A DNA stretch of 64,000 nucleotides from Microbulbifer celer. GTDB taxonomy: Bacteria > Pseudomonadota > Gammaproteobacteria > Pseudomonadales > Cellvibrionaceae. The notes below the pieces were generated by a model. The model was not told the DNA's origin and ran no database searches. It saw only the letters and a program-made list of their open reading frames with translations. Below are positions 42,444-52,427 of this stretch, one piece after another. The stretch spans positions 3,821,501 to 3,885,500 of the forward strand of contig NZ_CP087715.1 in the NCBI RefSeq assembly GCF_020991125.1. Direction: 5' to 3'. Positions within the stretch are counted from its first letter, which is position 1; the number at the start of each line of letters is the position of its first letter. A program made the position numbers and the translations under genes.

Positions 42444-43298
42444 TTAGTGCTTTTCTTCCCGCAGGTTGTACAGCCCCTGCTTGAGTTTCAGCAGGTGTTC
42501 CTGCAACTGCGGTCCCTTGCGTTGGGCGACGCCGATGGCGAGCACATCGATCACCACCAGATGGGCGATGCGGGACGACAGCGGGGTATACAGCTCTATA
42601 TCTTCTTCCACGTCCACTTCCAGCGGGATGCTGGCCTTGCGGGTCACCGGCGAGCCACTGGGACCGAGTCCGATCACCGTGGCGCCCTGGGCCTTGGCCA
42701 TATCGATGGAGCGCAGCAGCGACGAGGTGCGCCCGCTCTGGGAGATGGCCACCACCACATCACCGGGGTGCATGCTCATGGCGGACATGCTCTGCATGTG
42801 ATGGTCGGAGTGGGCCGCGGCGGCCAGCTGCAGGCGGAAGAACTTGTGTTGGGCGTCAGTGGCGACGGCACCGGAGGCGCCGAAACCGAAAAATTCCACC
42901 CGGTTGGCGGCGGCGATGGCGCTGACCGCGGCTTCCAGCGCACGCGCGTCGATCTTGTCGCGCACGTTCAACAGGGTGTCGACCGTGGAGTCAAATACCT
43001 TGCGCTTGTACTCGGCGATGGTGTCGGTTTCGGTGACTGCAATCTGGCCGAAACTGGGGCTGGAGGCCAGCTGCTGGGCGAGGTTGAGTTTGAATTCCTG
43101 GAATCCGGAGCAGCCGACGGCGCGACAGAAACGCACCACCGTAGGCTCGCTCACCTGGGCCTCGGTGGCTAGGTCGACGATGCGCATATGGATGATTTCG
43201 TCGGGATTGGCGAGGATGAATTCGGCAACTTTGCGCTCCGATTTGCGCATGGAACTCAGTTGCTCGCTGATCTTCTGCGTGACTTCCGCTGGCTTCAC
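42444..43298 (-). CDS. hexR: HexR-like regulator of central carbon metabolism (RpiR family)
   Basis: 284 residues. N-terminal RpiR HTH (residues ~1-77; VSEPTVVRFCRAVGCSGFQEFK) and C-terminal sugar-phosphate-binding SIS domain (~110-250; FFGFGASGAVATDAQHKFFRL, ISQSGRTSSLL). Overall pattern matches HexR along its length. HexR represses Entner-Doudoroff and gluconeogenic genes and is released by 2-keto-3-deoxy-6-phosphogluconate. Usually it sits beside zwf, edd or glk; none is here. Instead it leads hexR-DUF4153-MFS, so it must act on genes elsewhere. The 330-base upstream gap holds a large inverted repeat but no obvious HexR box that I can point to. Confidence 0.93.
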   Translation of the reverse strand: MKPAEVTQKISEQLSSMRKSERKVAEFILANPDEIIHMRIVDLATEAQVSEPTVVRFCRAVGCSGFQEFKLNLAQQLASSPSFGQIAVTETDTIAEYKRKVFDSTVDTLLNVRDKIDARALEAAVSAIAAANRVEFFGFGASGAVATDAQHKFFRLQLAAAAHSDHHMQSMSAMSMHPGDVVVAISQSGRTSSLLRSIDMAKAQGATVIGLGPSGSPVTRKASIPLEVDVEEDIELYTPLSSRIAHLVVIDVLAIGVAQRKGPQLQEHLLKLKQGLYNLREEKH

Positions 43299-43392
43299 GA
43301 CACTACCTTCTATGGTTCAAGCTGTGCAGTTTAGCGGCACAGGCCTTCGCTGGCGAGTATTGATGCGACGATGTCAGACGCGAAGGAGCTGA

Positions 43393-43491
43393 TGCCGGGT
43401 GAACCTTTGCGGGACCGTCTGCGGCCAGGACGGCCGCAGCCGAGCCCCCATGGATGGGTTTACGGCGTGTCCCGCAAAGGTTCACCCGGCA
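43393..43491. repeat. 99-bp palindromic element with perfect 23-bp arms
   Basis: Arm 43393-43415 (beginning TGCCGGGTGAACC) is the exact reverse complement of 43469-43491. The 53-base spacer holds a nested CTGCGGCC/GGCCGCAG stem and a CCCAT/ATGGG stem. The size and hierarchical symmetry resemble a MITE or REP-type mobile palindrome rather than a terminator (no T-run). Confidence 0.75.
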
Positions 43492-43578
43492 GCAGTTCCG
43501 CCACCGCAGTGGGATGGTTATCCTGTCGGATGGATTACCAGAAAGCATCCACCATTCCCTCCGGCTGACACCAAAAAC

Positions 43579-43594
43579 CTGTTTATATGAACAG
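43579..43594. promoter_or_regulatory. LexA (SOS) box upstream of uvrD
   Basis: CTGTTTATATGAACAG matches the gammaproteobacterial LexA consensus CTGT(AT-rich)ACAG, with CTG-N10-CAG spacing. It lies 35 bases before the uvrD ATG, as expected for an SOS-controlled uvrD. Confidence 0.88.
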
Positions 43595-43628
43595 GTAACC
43601 CACGATTCCTCTGATACAATCCCCGCCC

Positions 43629-45857
43629 ATGGACGTATCAGAACTCTTAGACCCCCTCAACGACGCCCAGCGCGAGGCCGTAGCCGCGCCCCCGGGCAAC
43701 CAACTGGTTCTCGCCGGTGCCGGCTCGGGCAAGACCCGGGTGCTGGTGCACCGTATCGCCTGGCTGATGCAGGTGGAGGGGGCCTCCCCCTACTCCATTA
43801 TGGCAGTGACCTTCACCAACAAGGCCGCGCGCGAGATGCGCGGCCGGATTGAAGAGCTGCTGGGGGTGAACACTTTCGGCATGTGGGTGGGCACCTTCCA
43901 CGGCCTCGCCCACCGCCTGTTGCGCGCCCACTGGCAAGAGGCCAAGCTGCCGCAGAACTTCCAAATCCTCGATTCCGACGACCAGCTGCGCCTGATCAAA
44001 AGGGTGCAGAACGAGATCGGGCTGGACGAGAAGAAGTGGCCGCCGCGGGAGACCCAGTGGTGGATTGGCGCGCAGAAAGACGAGGGCATCCGCCCGCAGT
44101 ATATCCAGCTCACCGGCGACCCCTGGCTGCAGACCATGGTGGGTATTTACACTGCCTACGAGGCCGCCTGTCAGCGCGCGGGGGTGGTGGATTTCGGCGA
44201 GTTGCTGCTGCGCGCGCATGAGCTGTTGCGTGATAACGACGGCATCCTCGCCCACTATCGCCGCCGCTTCCCGTTCATCCTTGTGGACGAATTCCAGGAC
44301 ACCAACACTATTCAATACGCCTGGCTGCGCCTGCTGGCGGGGGATGAGTGCCGGATCACTGCGGTAGGCGATGACGACCAGTCGATTTACGGCTGGCGCG
44401 GGGCCAAGATCGAGAATATCCAGCACTTCGAGGCGGACCTGCGAGACGTGCAGACCGTGCGTCTGGAGCAGAATTACCGCTCCACCAGCACCATCCTCAA
44501 TGCCGCCAACGCGGTGATCGCCCACAACACCGGGCGTCTTGGTAAAGAGTTGTGGACCGAGGGTGACAAGGGTGAGCCGATCTCGCTGTATTCCGCCTAC
44601 AACGAACAGGATGAGGCGCGGTTTATCGTGCAGCGGATCCAGGATTGGGTGCGCGAAGGCAACCGCCGCGACAGCGTCGCGATCCTGTACCGCTCCAATG
44701 CGCAGTCGCGGGTGCTGGAAGAGGGGCTGTTGCGGGAACAGGTACCCTACCGTATCTATGGTGGTCAGCGCTTCTACGAGCGCCTGGAGATCAAGAATGC
44801 GCTGTCCTATATGCGCCTGATCACCAATCGTCACGACGACACCTCCTTCGAGCGCGTGGTCAATACCCCCACCCGCGGTATCGGCGCGCGCACCGTGGAC
44901 CTGGTGCGGGAATTCGCCCGCGAGCACGGCAGTTCCATGTGGGACGCCGCCGCCAGGATGCTGCAGCAGAAAGTGCTCGCCGCCCGCGCCGGCAATGCGT
45001 TGGCCAACTTCCTCAACCTGATCGACACCCTGGACGAAGAGAGCACCGACAAGACCCTCGAGCATATCGCCGAGCTGGTGGTGGAGCAGTCCGGCCTGAT
45101 CGAATTCCACGGCAAGGAAAAAGGCGAGAAAGGCCAGACCCGGGTGGAGAACCTGCAGGAACTGGTGAGCGCCTGCCGCTCCTTCGACGGCGTACCCACC
45201 GCAGATGCCGATGGCGAAGCGGTGGACGAGGAAGAGATCCCGCTGATCAACCAGTTCCTCGACAGCGCCGCGCTGGATGCCGGCGAAGGTCAGGCAGACG
45301 AGTTTGAGGATGCGGTGCAGTTGATGACCCTGCACTCCGCCAAAGGCCTCGAGTTCCCACTGGTGTTCATGGCCGGAGTGGAGGAAAACCTGTTCCCGCA
45401 CAAAATGTCGGCGCAGGAACCGGGCCGCATGGAAGAGGAACGTCGCCTCTGTTACGTGGGTATTACCCGCGCAATGCAGAAACTGTATATCACCTATGCG
45501 GAAAGCCGCCGCCTGTTCGGCAGCGAGACCTTCAACAAGCCGTCGCGCTTTGTAAGTGAAATCCCGGTGGAATACGTGCACGAAGTGCGCCTGAAGAGCG
45601 AAATTTCCAAGCCGCTGTTCCAGCCCAACTATGGAAAGCTGGGAGGAGGCATCAACCCCTACTCCGACGCAGCGCCCGAATTCGATGATGACCTGCCACC
45701 GCTGGCCCTGGGCGGCCGTGTGGAGCACGCCAAGTTCGGCGAAGGCACCGTCACCCAGTTCGAAGGCAACGGCCCGCGCGCGCGGGTACAGGTCAACTTT
45801 GACGATGTGGGCAGCAAGTGGCTGGTAGTATCCATGGCCAAGTTGCAGCCCCTATAA
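43629..45857 (+). CDS. uvrD: DNA helicase II UvrD
   Basis: 742 residues. Superfamily 1A helicase: Walker A AGAGSGKT (29-36), FTNKAAREM, the Walker B DEFQDTN near residue 220, GDDDQSIYGWRGA, YRSTSTILNAAN, and late motifs MTLHSAKGLEFPLVF and CYVGITRAMQKL. The C-terminal FGEGTVTQFEG...VNFDDVGSKWL is the Tudor-like RNA-polymerase-binding tail typical of UvrD/PcrA, which separates it from Rep. It unwinds DNA 3'-to-5' in nucleotide excision and mismatch repair, and can backtrack stalled RNA polymerase. A LexA box lies upstream, so induction by DNA damage is expected. Length is as usual for the family (E. coli 720). Confidence 0.96.
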   Translation: MDVSELLDPLNDAQREAVAAPPGNQLVLAGAGSGKTRVLVHRIAWLMQVEGASPYSIMAVTFTNKAAREMRGRIEELLGVNTFGMWVGTFHGLAHRLLRAHWQEAKLPQNFQILDSDDQLRLIKRVQNEIGLDEKKWPPRETQWWIGAQKDEGIRPQYIQLTGDPWLQTMVGIYTAYEAACQRAGVVDFGELLLRAHELLRDNDGILAHYRRRFPFILVDEFQDTNTIQYAWLRLLAGDECRITAVGDDDQSIYGWRGAKIENIQHFEADLRDVQTVRLEQNYRSTSTILNAANAVIAHNTGRLGKELWTEGDKGEPISLYSAYNEQDEARFIVQRIQDWVREGNRRDSVAILYRSNAQSRVLEEGLLREQVPYRIYGGQRFYERLEIKNALSYMRLITNRHDDTSFERVVNTPTRGIGARTVDLVREFAREHGSSMWDAAARMLQQKVLAARAGNALANFLNLIDTLDEESTDKTLEHIAELVVEQSGLIEFHGKEKGEKGQTRVENLQELVSACRSFDGVPTADADGEAVDEEEIPLINQFLDSAALDAGEGQADEFEDAVQLMTLHSAKGLEFPLVFMAGVEENLFPHKMSAQEPGRMEEERRLCYVGITRAMQKLYITYAESRRLFGSETFNKPSRFVSEIPVEYVHEVRLKSEISKPLFQPNYGKLGGGINPYSDAAPEFDDDLPPLALGGRVEHAKFGEGTVTQFEGNGPRARVQVNFDDVGSKWLVVSMAKLQPL

Positions 45858-45871
45858 CACAACGACCAAAA

Positions 45872-45970
45872 CGTCATCCCGGCAAACGCCGGGATCCAGT
45901 AAACCACCGGGGCGGGCGCAATCATAAATCCACGCCCTCCACTGGGTCCCGGATCAAGTCCGGGATGATG
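45872..45970. repeat. Bipartite palindromic repeat (REP/RPE-like) after uvrD
   Basis: Two GC-rich hairpins, ATCCCGGC-AAAC-GCCGGGAT (45876-45895) and TCCCGGA-N5-TCCGGGA (45947-45965), lie inside a frame that begins CGTCATCCCGG and ends CCGGGATGATGG, so the whole ~99 bases is itself an inverted structure. The wording is very like widespread bacterial palindromic repeats in intergenic DNA. It may also end the uvrD transcript. Confidence 0.75.
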
Positions 45971-46001
45971 GAATAAACAAAGAATAAAAATCAAAAAAGA
46001 C

Positions 46002-47135
46002 ATGAAAAAAATAAACTGGTATCCCCCCGTCATTCTCGGCCTGCTCGCACTGCTGGTATTAACCTTCGGCGCGCTGGTGGTTTCCCGCTCCGATCAGGAG
46101 CACACCGTCACTTCTATCGAGAATGCGGGCCAGAAAACCTTCGAATGGAAGCTGGTCACCACCTGGCCAAAAAACTTCCCCGGCCTCGGCAGCGCGCCGG
46201 AACGCTTTGCAAAGAAAGTGAATGTCATGTCCAACGGCCGCCTGAAGATCAAGGTCTTCGGCGCCGGTGAACTGGTACCGGCGATGGGCGTATTCGGGGC
46301 GGTTTCCAGTGGTGCCGCCCAGGTGGGCCACGGCGCGGCCTATTACTGGAAGGGCAAGGTGCCGGCGGCACAGTTTTTTACCGCGGTGCCGTTTGGCCTG
46401 AACGCGCAGGAAATGAATGGCTGGCTGCACTATGGCGGTGGCCTGGAACTGTGGGAAGAACTCTACGCACCGTTTGACCTGATCCCCATGGCCGGCGGCT
46501 CCACCGGGGTGCAGATGGCGGGCTGGTTCAACAAGGAAATCAATTCCGTCCAAGACCTGCAGGGGCTCAAAATGCGTATCCCCGGTCTCGGCGGCGAGGT
46601 CCTGAACCGCGCCGGCGGTACCGCAGTCACCATTCCCGGTGGCGAACTCTATACCGCCCTGCAGACCGGTGTGATCGATGCCACCGAATGGGTGGGCCCC
46701 TACAACGATCTCGCCTTCGGCTTCCACCAGATCGCCAAATTCTATTATTACCCGGGTTGGCACGAACCGGGTTCGATTCTTGAAATCCTCATCAACAAGA
46801 CCGCCTTCGAAAAACTCCCCGAAGACCTCCAGGCCATTGTGCGCACCGCTGCCCGAGACGCCAACCAGGATATGCTCGACGAATACACCGCGCGCAATAA
46901 CCGCGCATTGAAAGAGTTGGTGGACGAGCACGGCGTAGAGCTGCGGCGCCTGCCGGACGACGTGATTGCGCACCTGAAGAAAATCAACGCGCAGATCATG
47001 GCCGAGACTGCCGCGGAAGACCCTCAGTTCAATCGAGTCTACAAAGCCTTCAAGGAATTTGAATCACAGGTGATCCCCTATCACCAGATCAGTGAAGAGG
47101 CGTATTACCAGACCCGGGAGCGGGATGTGCAGTGA
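46002..47135 (+). CDS. TRAP transporter 2-oxoacid-binding protein (TakP/DctP-like)
   Basis: 377 residues. One N-terminal hydrophobic segment (about 10-30) exports or anchors it; the rest is the DctP/TakP fold: KLVTTWPKNFPGLGSAPERF, GAGELVPAMGVFGAVSSG, MRIPGLGGEVLNRAGG, TALQTGVIDATEWVGPYND and YYPGWHEPG. These closely follow Rhodobacter TakP, which binds pyruvate and other 2-oxoacids with Na+. It should feed the DctQ/DctM membrane subunits, but none is adjacent; a DctQM pair lies at 60244-62228. The nearest neighbours are uvrD and a small membrane protein, which give no functional clue. Confidence 0.93.
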   Translation: MKKINWYPPVILGLLALLVLTFGALVVSRSDQEHTVTSIENAGQKTFEWKLVTTWPKNFPGLGSAPERFAKKVNVMSNGRLKIKVFGAGELVPAMGVFGAVSSGAAQVGHGAAYYWKGKVPAAQFFTAVPFGLNAQEMNGWLHYGGGLELWEELYAPFDLIPMAGGSTGVQMAGWFNKEINSVQDLQGLKMRIPGLGGEVLNRAGGTAVTIPGGELYTALQTGVIDATEWVGPYNDLAFGFHQIAKFYYYPGWHEPGSILEILINKTAFEKLPEDLQAIVRTAARDANQDMLDEYTARNNRALKELVDEHGVELRRLPDDVIAHLKKINAQIMAETAAEDPQFNRVYKAFKEFESQVIPYHQISEEAYYQTRERDVQ

Positions 47136-47222
47136 TGAGGGGCTGGCCATCCAGGTGTAGAGACAACAAGACTCCATATGCCTGGATGCCGCTATGGTTC
47201 TCGATAGATTGATATATCTCGC

Positions 47223-47513
47223 TTACGGTTCGGAGTTTTCCGCCGGTATCGGAATAAATCTTACCAACACCAGCTTGTAAACCAGCGCACCGCCAATCAG
47301 CGTAAACAGCATATAACGTCCGGCCAGCCCGGAAGTGGCAACGCTGACATTCATCAGCATCGGCAGTATGCCGATACACGCAAGCGTCAACACCACGGCA
47401 CCGATACGGATCAATCCCTGATAAAGCTTGCTGCGGGTTCTGCGGGCAATGGCGAGGCCCGCGTAAAAAACGATGGTACAAGTGGCCGCGATTATGGCTG
47501 CGTTCAAGATCAT
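47223..47513 (-). CDS. Small hypothetical membrane protein
   Basis: 96 residues with about three hydrophobic segments (6-22, 36-52, 66-84) and a basic loop ARRTRSKLYQGL. No family recognised. It stands alone, convergent with the TRAP-binding protein gene and divergent from the DUF6795-like gene. The frame is clean and codon use is similar to neighbours, so I take it as real. Function unknown. Confidence 0.6.
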   Translation of the reverse strand: MILNAAIIAATCTIVFYAGLAIARRTRSKLYQGLIRIGAVVLTLACIGILPMLMNVSVATSGLAGRYMLFTLIGGALVYKLVLVRFIPIPAENSEP

Positions 47514-47690
47514 CGACTTCTCCCTGTCATAAAAATTGCTGTGCGTTGATGTGTATTCTTCCGCCGAACGTGGACTGCCGTCAAATTGGTACGGATTTAC
47601 CAGTCACCTGGTGTTTCTGGGGCTATCGCGGTCCATATGCCGCCAGAAAACAGCGCATATTAAAATTGACTCTGACACCGTTTTATATTT

Positions 47691-47718
47691 TTGACTTTAG
47701 CGGTGAGAGATTTATATT
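47691..47718 (+). promoter_or_regulatory. Sigma-70-like promoter before the DUF6795-like gene
   Basis: TTGACT (47691-47696), 16-base spacer, TATATT (47713-47718), about 60 bases before the ATG at 47779, in a clearly AT-rich gap (47514-47778). Confidence 0.55.
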
Positions 47719-47778
47719 CGACTGGATTGTGGCGCGTTCTGGTTGCGCTGCATCATCATTTTCAGGGTATTCATTACA

Positions 47779-48273
47779 ATGCTGCGCAGATTGCTATTGT
47801 GCATTTTTCTGGCAACTTTCCCGGGTTATTTGTTTGCTATGTCTATTTTGGATACAGGTAAGGTTTGTACATTTTCCGGTATTTCCGGCGTGATTTTATT
47901 TGAAGGCAAGCCGGTTTCCGGTGCTCGGGTTATCAGAACCACTGATTTCCAGAAAAAGAAGCAGGATGAGACGGTAACCGATAGTGAAGGGCGCTTTGAA
48001 CTCCCCCCTATCTTTGAGCGGCACATTGTCAATTTACTGCCACAGGAGTTTGTGGTCGGGCAACTGATCAATGTTTCCTTTAATGACGAGGAATTCAAAA
48101 TCTGGTCAGGAGTCAAGCGCAAGCGGGAAGAGAATGCAGAAGCCAGGGGTAAGCCCCTGGTGGTTGTCTGCGAACTCACGCAAGAAGATGAAGTCATCAA
48201 CGTGGACAGGCAACCGTTCATCACCAAATGTAAATGGGATGTGGTTCCCGACGTCAAGGAAGATATTTTTTAA
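47779..48273 (+). CDS. Secreted DUF6795-like / carboxypeptidase-regulatory-like beta-sandwich protein
   Basis: 164 residues from ATG 47779. The first 20 residues (MLRRLLLCIFLATFPGYLFA) form a signal peptide, so the product should be periplasmic or outer-membrane. What follows, TFSGISGVILFEGKPVSGARVIRT ... DSEGRFELPP, is a carboxypeptidase-regulatory-like beta-sandwich as in DUF6795. It lies 2 bases before a lipase gene (48276) that itself has no signal peptide, and a sigma-70-like promoter precedes both. A periplasmic partner beside a signal-less lipase recalls effector/immunity or effector/adaptor pairs of type VI secretion, but no T6SS component is in view. Function inferred only. Confidence 0.65.
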   Translation: MLRRLLLCIFLATFPGYLFAMSILDTGKVCTFSGISGVILFEGKPVSGARVIRTTDFQKKKQDETVTDSEGRFELPPIFERHIVNLLPQEFVVGQLINVSFNDEEFKIWSGVKRKREENAEARGKPLVVVCELTQEDEVINVDRQPFITKCKWDVVPDVKEDIF

Positions 48274-48275
48274 TT

Positions 48276-49445
48276 ATGAAACTGACACCAACACAAGCAG
48301 CCAGTCTTTCCAATCAGGTATATGCCCTGACGAAGTTCCCGATTCTGGAAGATGCGATTAAGCATCTGAACCATGAGTATGGCGGTCACCTGTGCTTCTA
48401 CGAAGAAAACATGTTGAAGGGTAAAACCGGAGGGCCGGCGTTTATCAAGGTGAGAACCGCGTTCGGTTTTTTGCTGGTGGGGCAGAATAATCTGAAAGGT
48501 AATGCCTTTGTGCTGTTTCGCGGTACTCAGTACCTGGCAGACTGGTTGACCAACCTGAATCTGACCCTGTCACCTTCGGCGAATGGACAACCGGTACACG
48601 ATGGCTTCAACAAGGCCTTCCACTCGATGCTGCCGCAGATCCGCCCCTTTGTCGACTCGTTGCCGGGGGGCACACATGTTCACTGCCTCGGTCACAGCCT
48701 GGGTGGTGCACTGGCGACGATCGCCGCCGAATGGATACAGAAAACGACCAATCATCAGCCAAAACTGTATTCATTTGGCAGCCCGCGAGTGGGCCTGATT
48801 GGCTTTTCCGAGCAGTGCACCAAGCTGCTCAACGATGAGAATATTTTCCGTGCTTATCACCGTACCGATATTGTCCCCTGTATTCCGATCTGGCCTTTTG
48901 TACACACACCGAGTACCGAGCGGGACTTCTTCCTGCCTTCGCCGGGGTTGATACCCTGGAAGACCTACCACGATATGGCTCTCTATCAGGATTCCGTAGA
49001 CAAAAAGTGCTGGGAGGATATACAGGCAATGAGGCCGGCCGCGAAAACCGATAGCGGTATCGAGGCCTGGCTGAAGTCCAAGGCGATTGTCGGGCAGACC
49101 ATGTCGGCGATCGAATGGCTGAATGACGCGATTATTTATGTAGTCAAAAAGTGCATGGAGTATGCGGGCCGGGTCATCAACTTTACCGCAACCACTTATT
49201 TCACCCTGATGGATCAGTTAGCCATGATTCTGCAGAAGGGGGTGGATATGTTGAGCACCGGCGTCAGCCTGGTGGTGTTGCTGGTGAAGAAAATCATGCA
49301 ATTTCTGGGTATGGGAACCGCGCCGGATTCCGTCAATGTGAGCCAGGACTTTCTACGTAATCTGTTGATGAAGCTCTCGAGCAAGGTCAACGACATCAGC
49401 AAGCAGGCGCTGAGTGCAACCCTCGCGGACGGGCGTGGCATCTGA
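48276..49445 (+). CDS. Class 3 (fungal-type) lipase/phospholipase without signal peptide
   Basis: 389 residues from ATG 48276 (the frame is open further upstream inside the previous gene but that part is a shadow). Alpha/beta-hydrolase of lipase class 3: VLFRGTQYLADWLTNL, then CLGHSLGGALA with nucleophile Ser141, likely Asp198 (RTDIVPCIP) and His232 (YHDMALY). No export signal. The last ~110 residues are helical and partly hydrophobic (IIYVVKKCMEYAGRVINF, VSLVVLLVKKIMQFLGMG), perhaps a membrane-engaging tail. It is coupled to the DUF6795-like gene 2 bases upstream. Lipases of this fold occur as antibacterial type VI effectors (Tle class); the export route here is unproven. Confidence 0.82.
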   Translation: MKLTPTQAASLSNQVYALTKFPILEDAIKHLNHEYGGHLCFYEENMLKGKTGGPAFIKVRTAFGFLLVGQNNLKGNAFVLFRGTQYLADWLTNLNLTLSPSANGQPVHDGFNKAFHSMLPQIRPFVDSLPGGTHVHCLGHSLGGALATIAAEWIQKTTNHQPKLYSFGSPRVGLIGFSEQCTKLLNDENIFRAYHRTDIVPCIPIWPFVHTPSTERDFFLPSPGLIPWKTYHDMALYQDSVDKKCWEDIQAMRPAAKTDSGIEAWLKSKAIVGQTMSAIEWLNDAIIYVVKKCMEYAGRVINFTATTYFTLMDQLAMILQKGVDMLSTGVSLVVLLVKKIMQFLGMGTAPDSVNVSQDFLRNLLMKLSSKVNDISKQALSATLADGRGI

Positions 49446-49501
49446 TCGACACCCGCACCTTGGTATTGAAAAAACATTCAAAGACCGGGGGACAGGCTGA
49501 T

Positions 49502-49523
49502 AAAAAAGGGGCCTTGCGGCCCC
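49502..49523 (-). terminator. Intrinsic terminator of the groESL operon
   Basis: On the minus strand GGGGCC pairs with GGCCCC around a 4-base loop (49508-49523), followed by six T (49502-49507), 39 bases after the groEL stop. Confidence 0.9.
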
Positions 49524-49561
49524 GAAACAAAGCACTGGGGTTTGGATGAGTGGAAGGAGAA

Positions 49562-51513
<1,952 letters not shown>

Positions 51514-51600
51514 CGGATTTCCTCCCAATAAGCATATGGATGTTCAAAAGTTACAGTTGAAGGTGCAGGGCGTCGGCGGACGCCGCCCCTGACAATTCGC

Positions 51601-51629
51601 AAAATAGGAGCGGATGGACGGTTTTCAAG
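51601..51629 (-). promoter_or_regulatory. Sigma-32 (heat-shock) promoter of groESL
   Basis: On the minus strand CTTGAAA (51629-51623) is followed, after 14 bases, by CCTATTTT (51608-51601), close to the heat-shock consensus CTTGAAA-N13/14-CCCCATNT. It lies about 90 bases before the groES ATG. Confidence 0.75.
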
Positions 51630-51745
51630 AGGGGAATATCGAGATTTTTTATAAAAATTTTTTATAAAAAACGCAGTCAAAAAAATAGAATCGGGATAAT
51701 CCCGGACTTATAGTTTCAGTGTTGCAAAAGGAAATGGAGGAGCAG

Positions 51746-52342
51746 ATGCCATCTGTATCTCAGACCACCTTTGAAAACACGCTCGCAGACTTTTTCCGTG
51801 AGCGCCTGCAAACCGAGGCCGACAACGTGACCCCGCGGCCGCGGGAAGACACTCTGTGGTATCTGGGCAACCTGTTGGCCCGCTTCGGGGATAGTGATCA
51901 GGTGTTCAGCTATGATCGCGGCGAGTTGGGCATGCGTCCCCTGGCCCTGCTTTATCGTGACGCGCTGGAGGAGGGCAACCCCCACCACCGCTGTCTGATC
52001 CTGCGTCAGCTGGGTGACCTGGCCCTGTTTATGGGTGCCCTTTTTCCAGAAAGCTACACGCGCCGCGGCATCAGTCGTGATTACTTCGTGGGCATGGGTG
52101 GCGGTGCATATGACTATCTGGGGGAAAATGCCCGCCACAACCGACGCCTCTTCAGCGAACTGTCGCGACGATTCGTGCGTTTGCTGGAGTTGGTGGCGGC
52201 GGTTTGCGACCGGGATCGGGTATTCGACAACAGCGATGTGTTACAACTGTTCCGCCGCTGGCGGGAAACCGGTGATCCGAAACTGGCGGCGCAGTTGCGC
52301 GCTTTGGGGGTGGTGTTACCGGATTCCGGCAGTATGCATTGA
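51746..52342 (+). CDS. Conserved-looking hypothetical protein divergent from groESL
   Basis: 198 residues from ATG 51746, with GGAGG (51736-51740) 5 bases before it; an ATG at 51734 is an alternative. No signal peptide or membrane segment; mostly helical and Arg-rich (LWYLGNLLARFGDSDQVF, RRFVRLLELVAAVCDRDRVF). A central GMGGGAYDYLGENA stretch looks conserved but I know no family. It shares a ~230-base AT-rich promoter region with the groESL operon, where TTTTTTATAAAAA is repeated in tandem near 51645-51675. A link to the chaperonin is possible but unsupported beyond position. Confidence 0.7.
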   Translation: MPSVSQTTFENTLADFFRERLQTEADNVTPRPREDTLWYLGNLLARFGDSDQVFSYDRGELGMRPLALLYRDALEEGNPHHRCLILRQLGDLALFMGALFPESYTRRGISRDYFVGMGGGAYDYLGENARHNRRLFSELSRRFVRLLELVAAVCDRDRVFDNSDVLQLFRRWRETGDPKLAAQLRALGVVLPDSGSMH

Positions 52343-52427
52343 CGCGGAACTCGCTGTAAAAAGGCACCCGGATCAGCATCAACCGCCCCAATTGTGAGGA
52401 TCGCAGAAATATTGCTGGTGTAGCGAC

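Larger units (their letters stand above)
43299..43628. other. hexR/uvrD divergent gap with large stem-loop and LexA box
   Basis: 330 bases with no gene. It contains a perfect 23-bp inverted repeat pair (43393-43415 and 43469-43491) and, nearer uvrD, a LexA box at 43579-43594. Promoters for both divergent genes should lie here. Confidence 0.7.

Noticed and set aside
43647..45728. 693-residue minus-strand ORF
   Set aside because: Antisense of uvrD in a GC-rich gene; no motif, and uvrD is certain.
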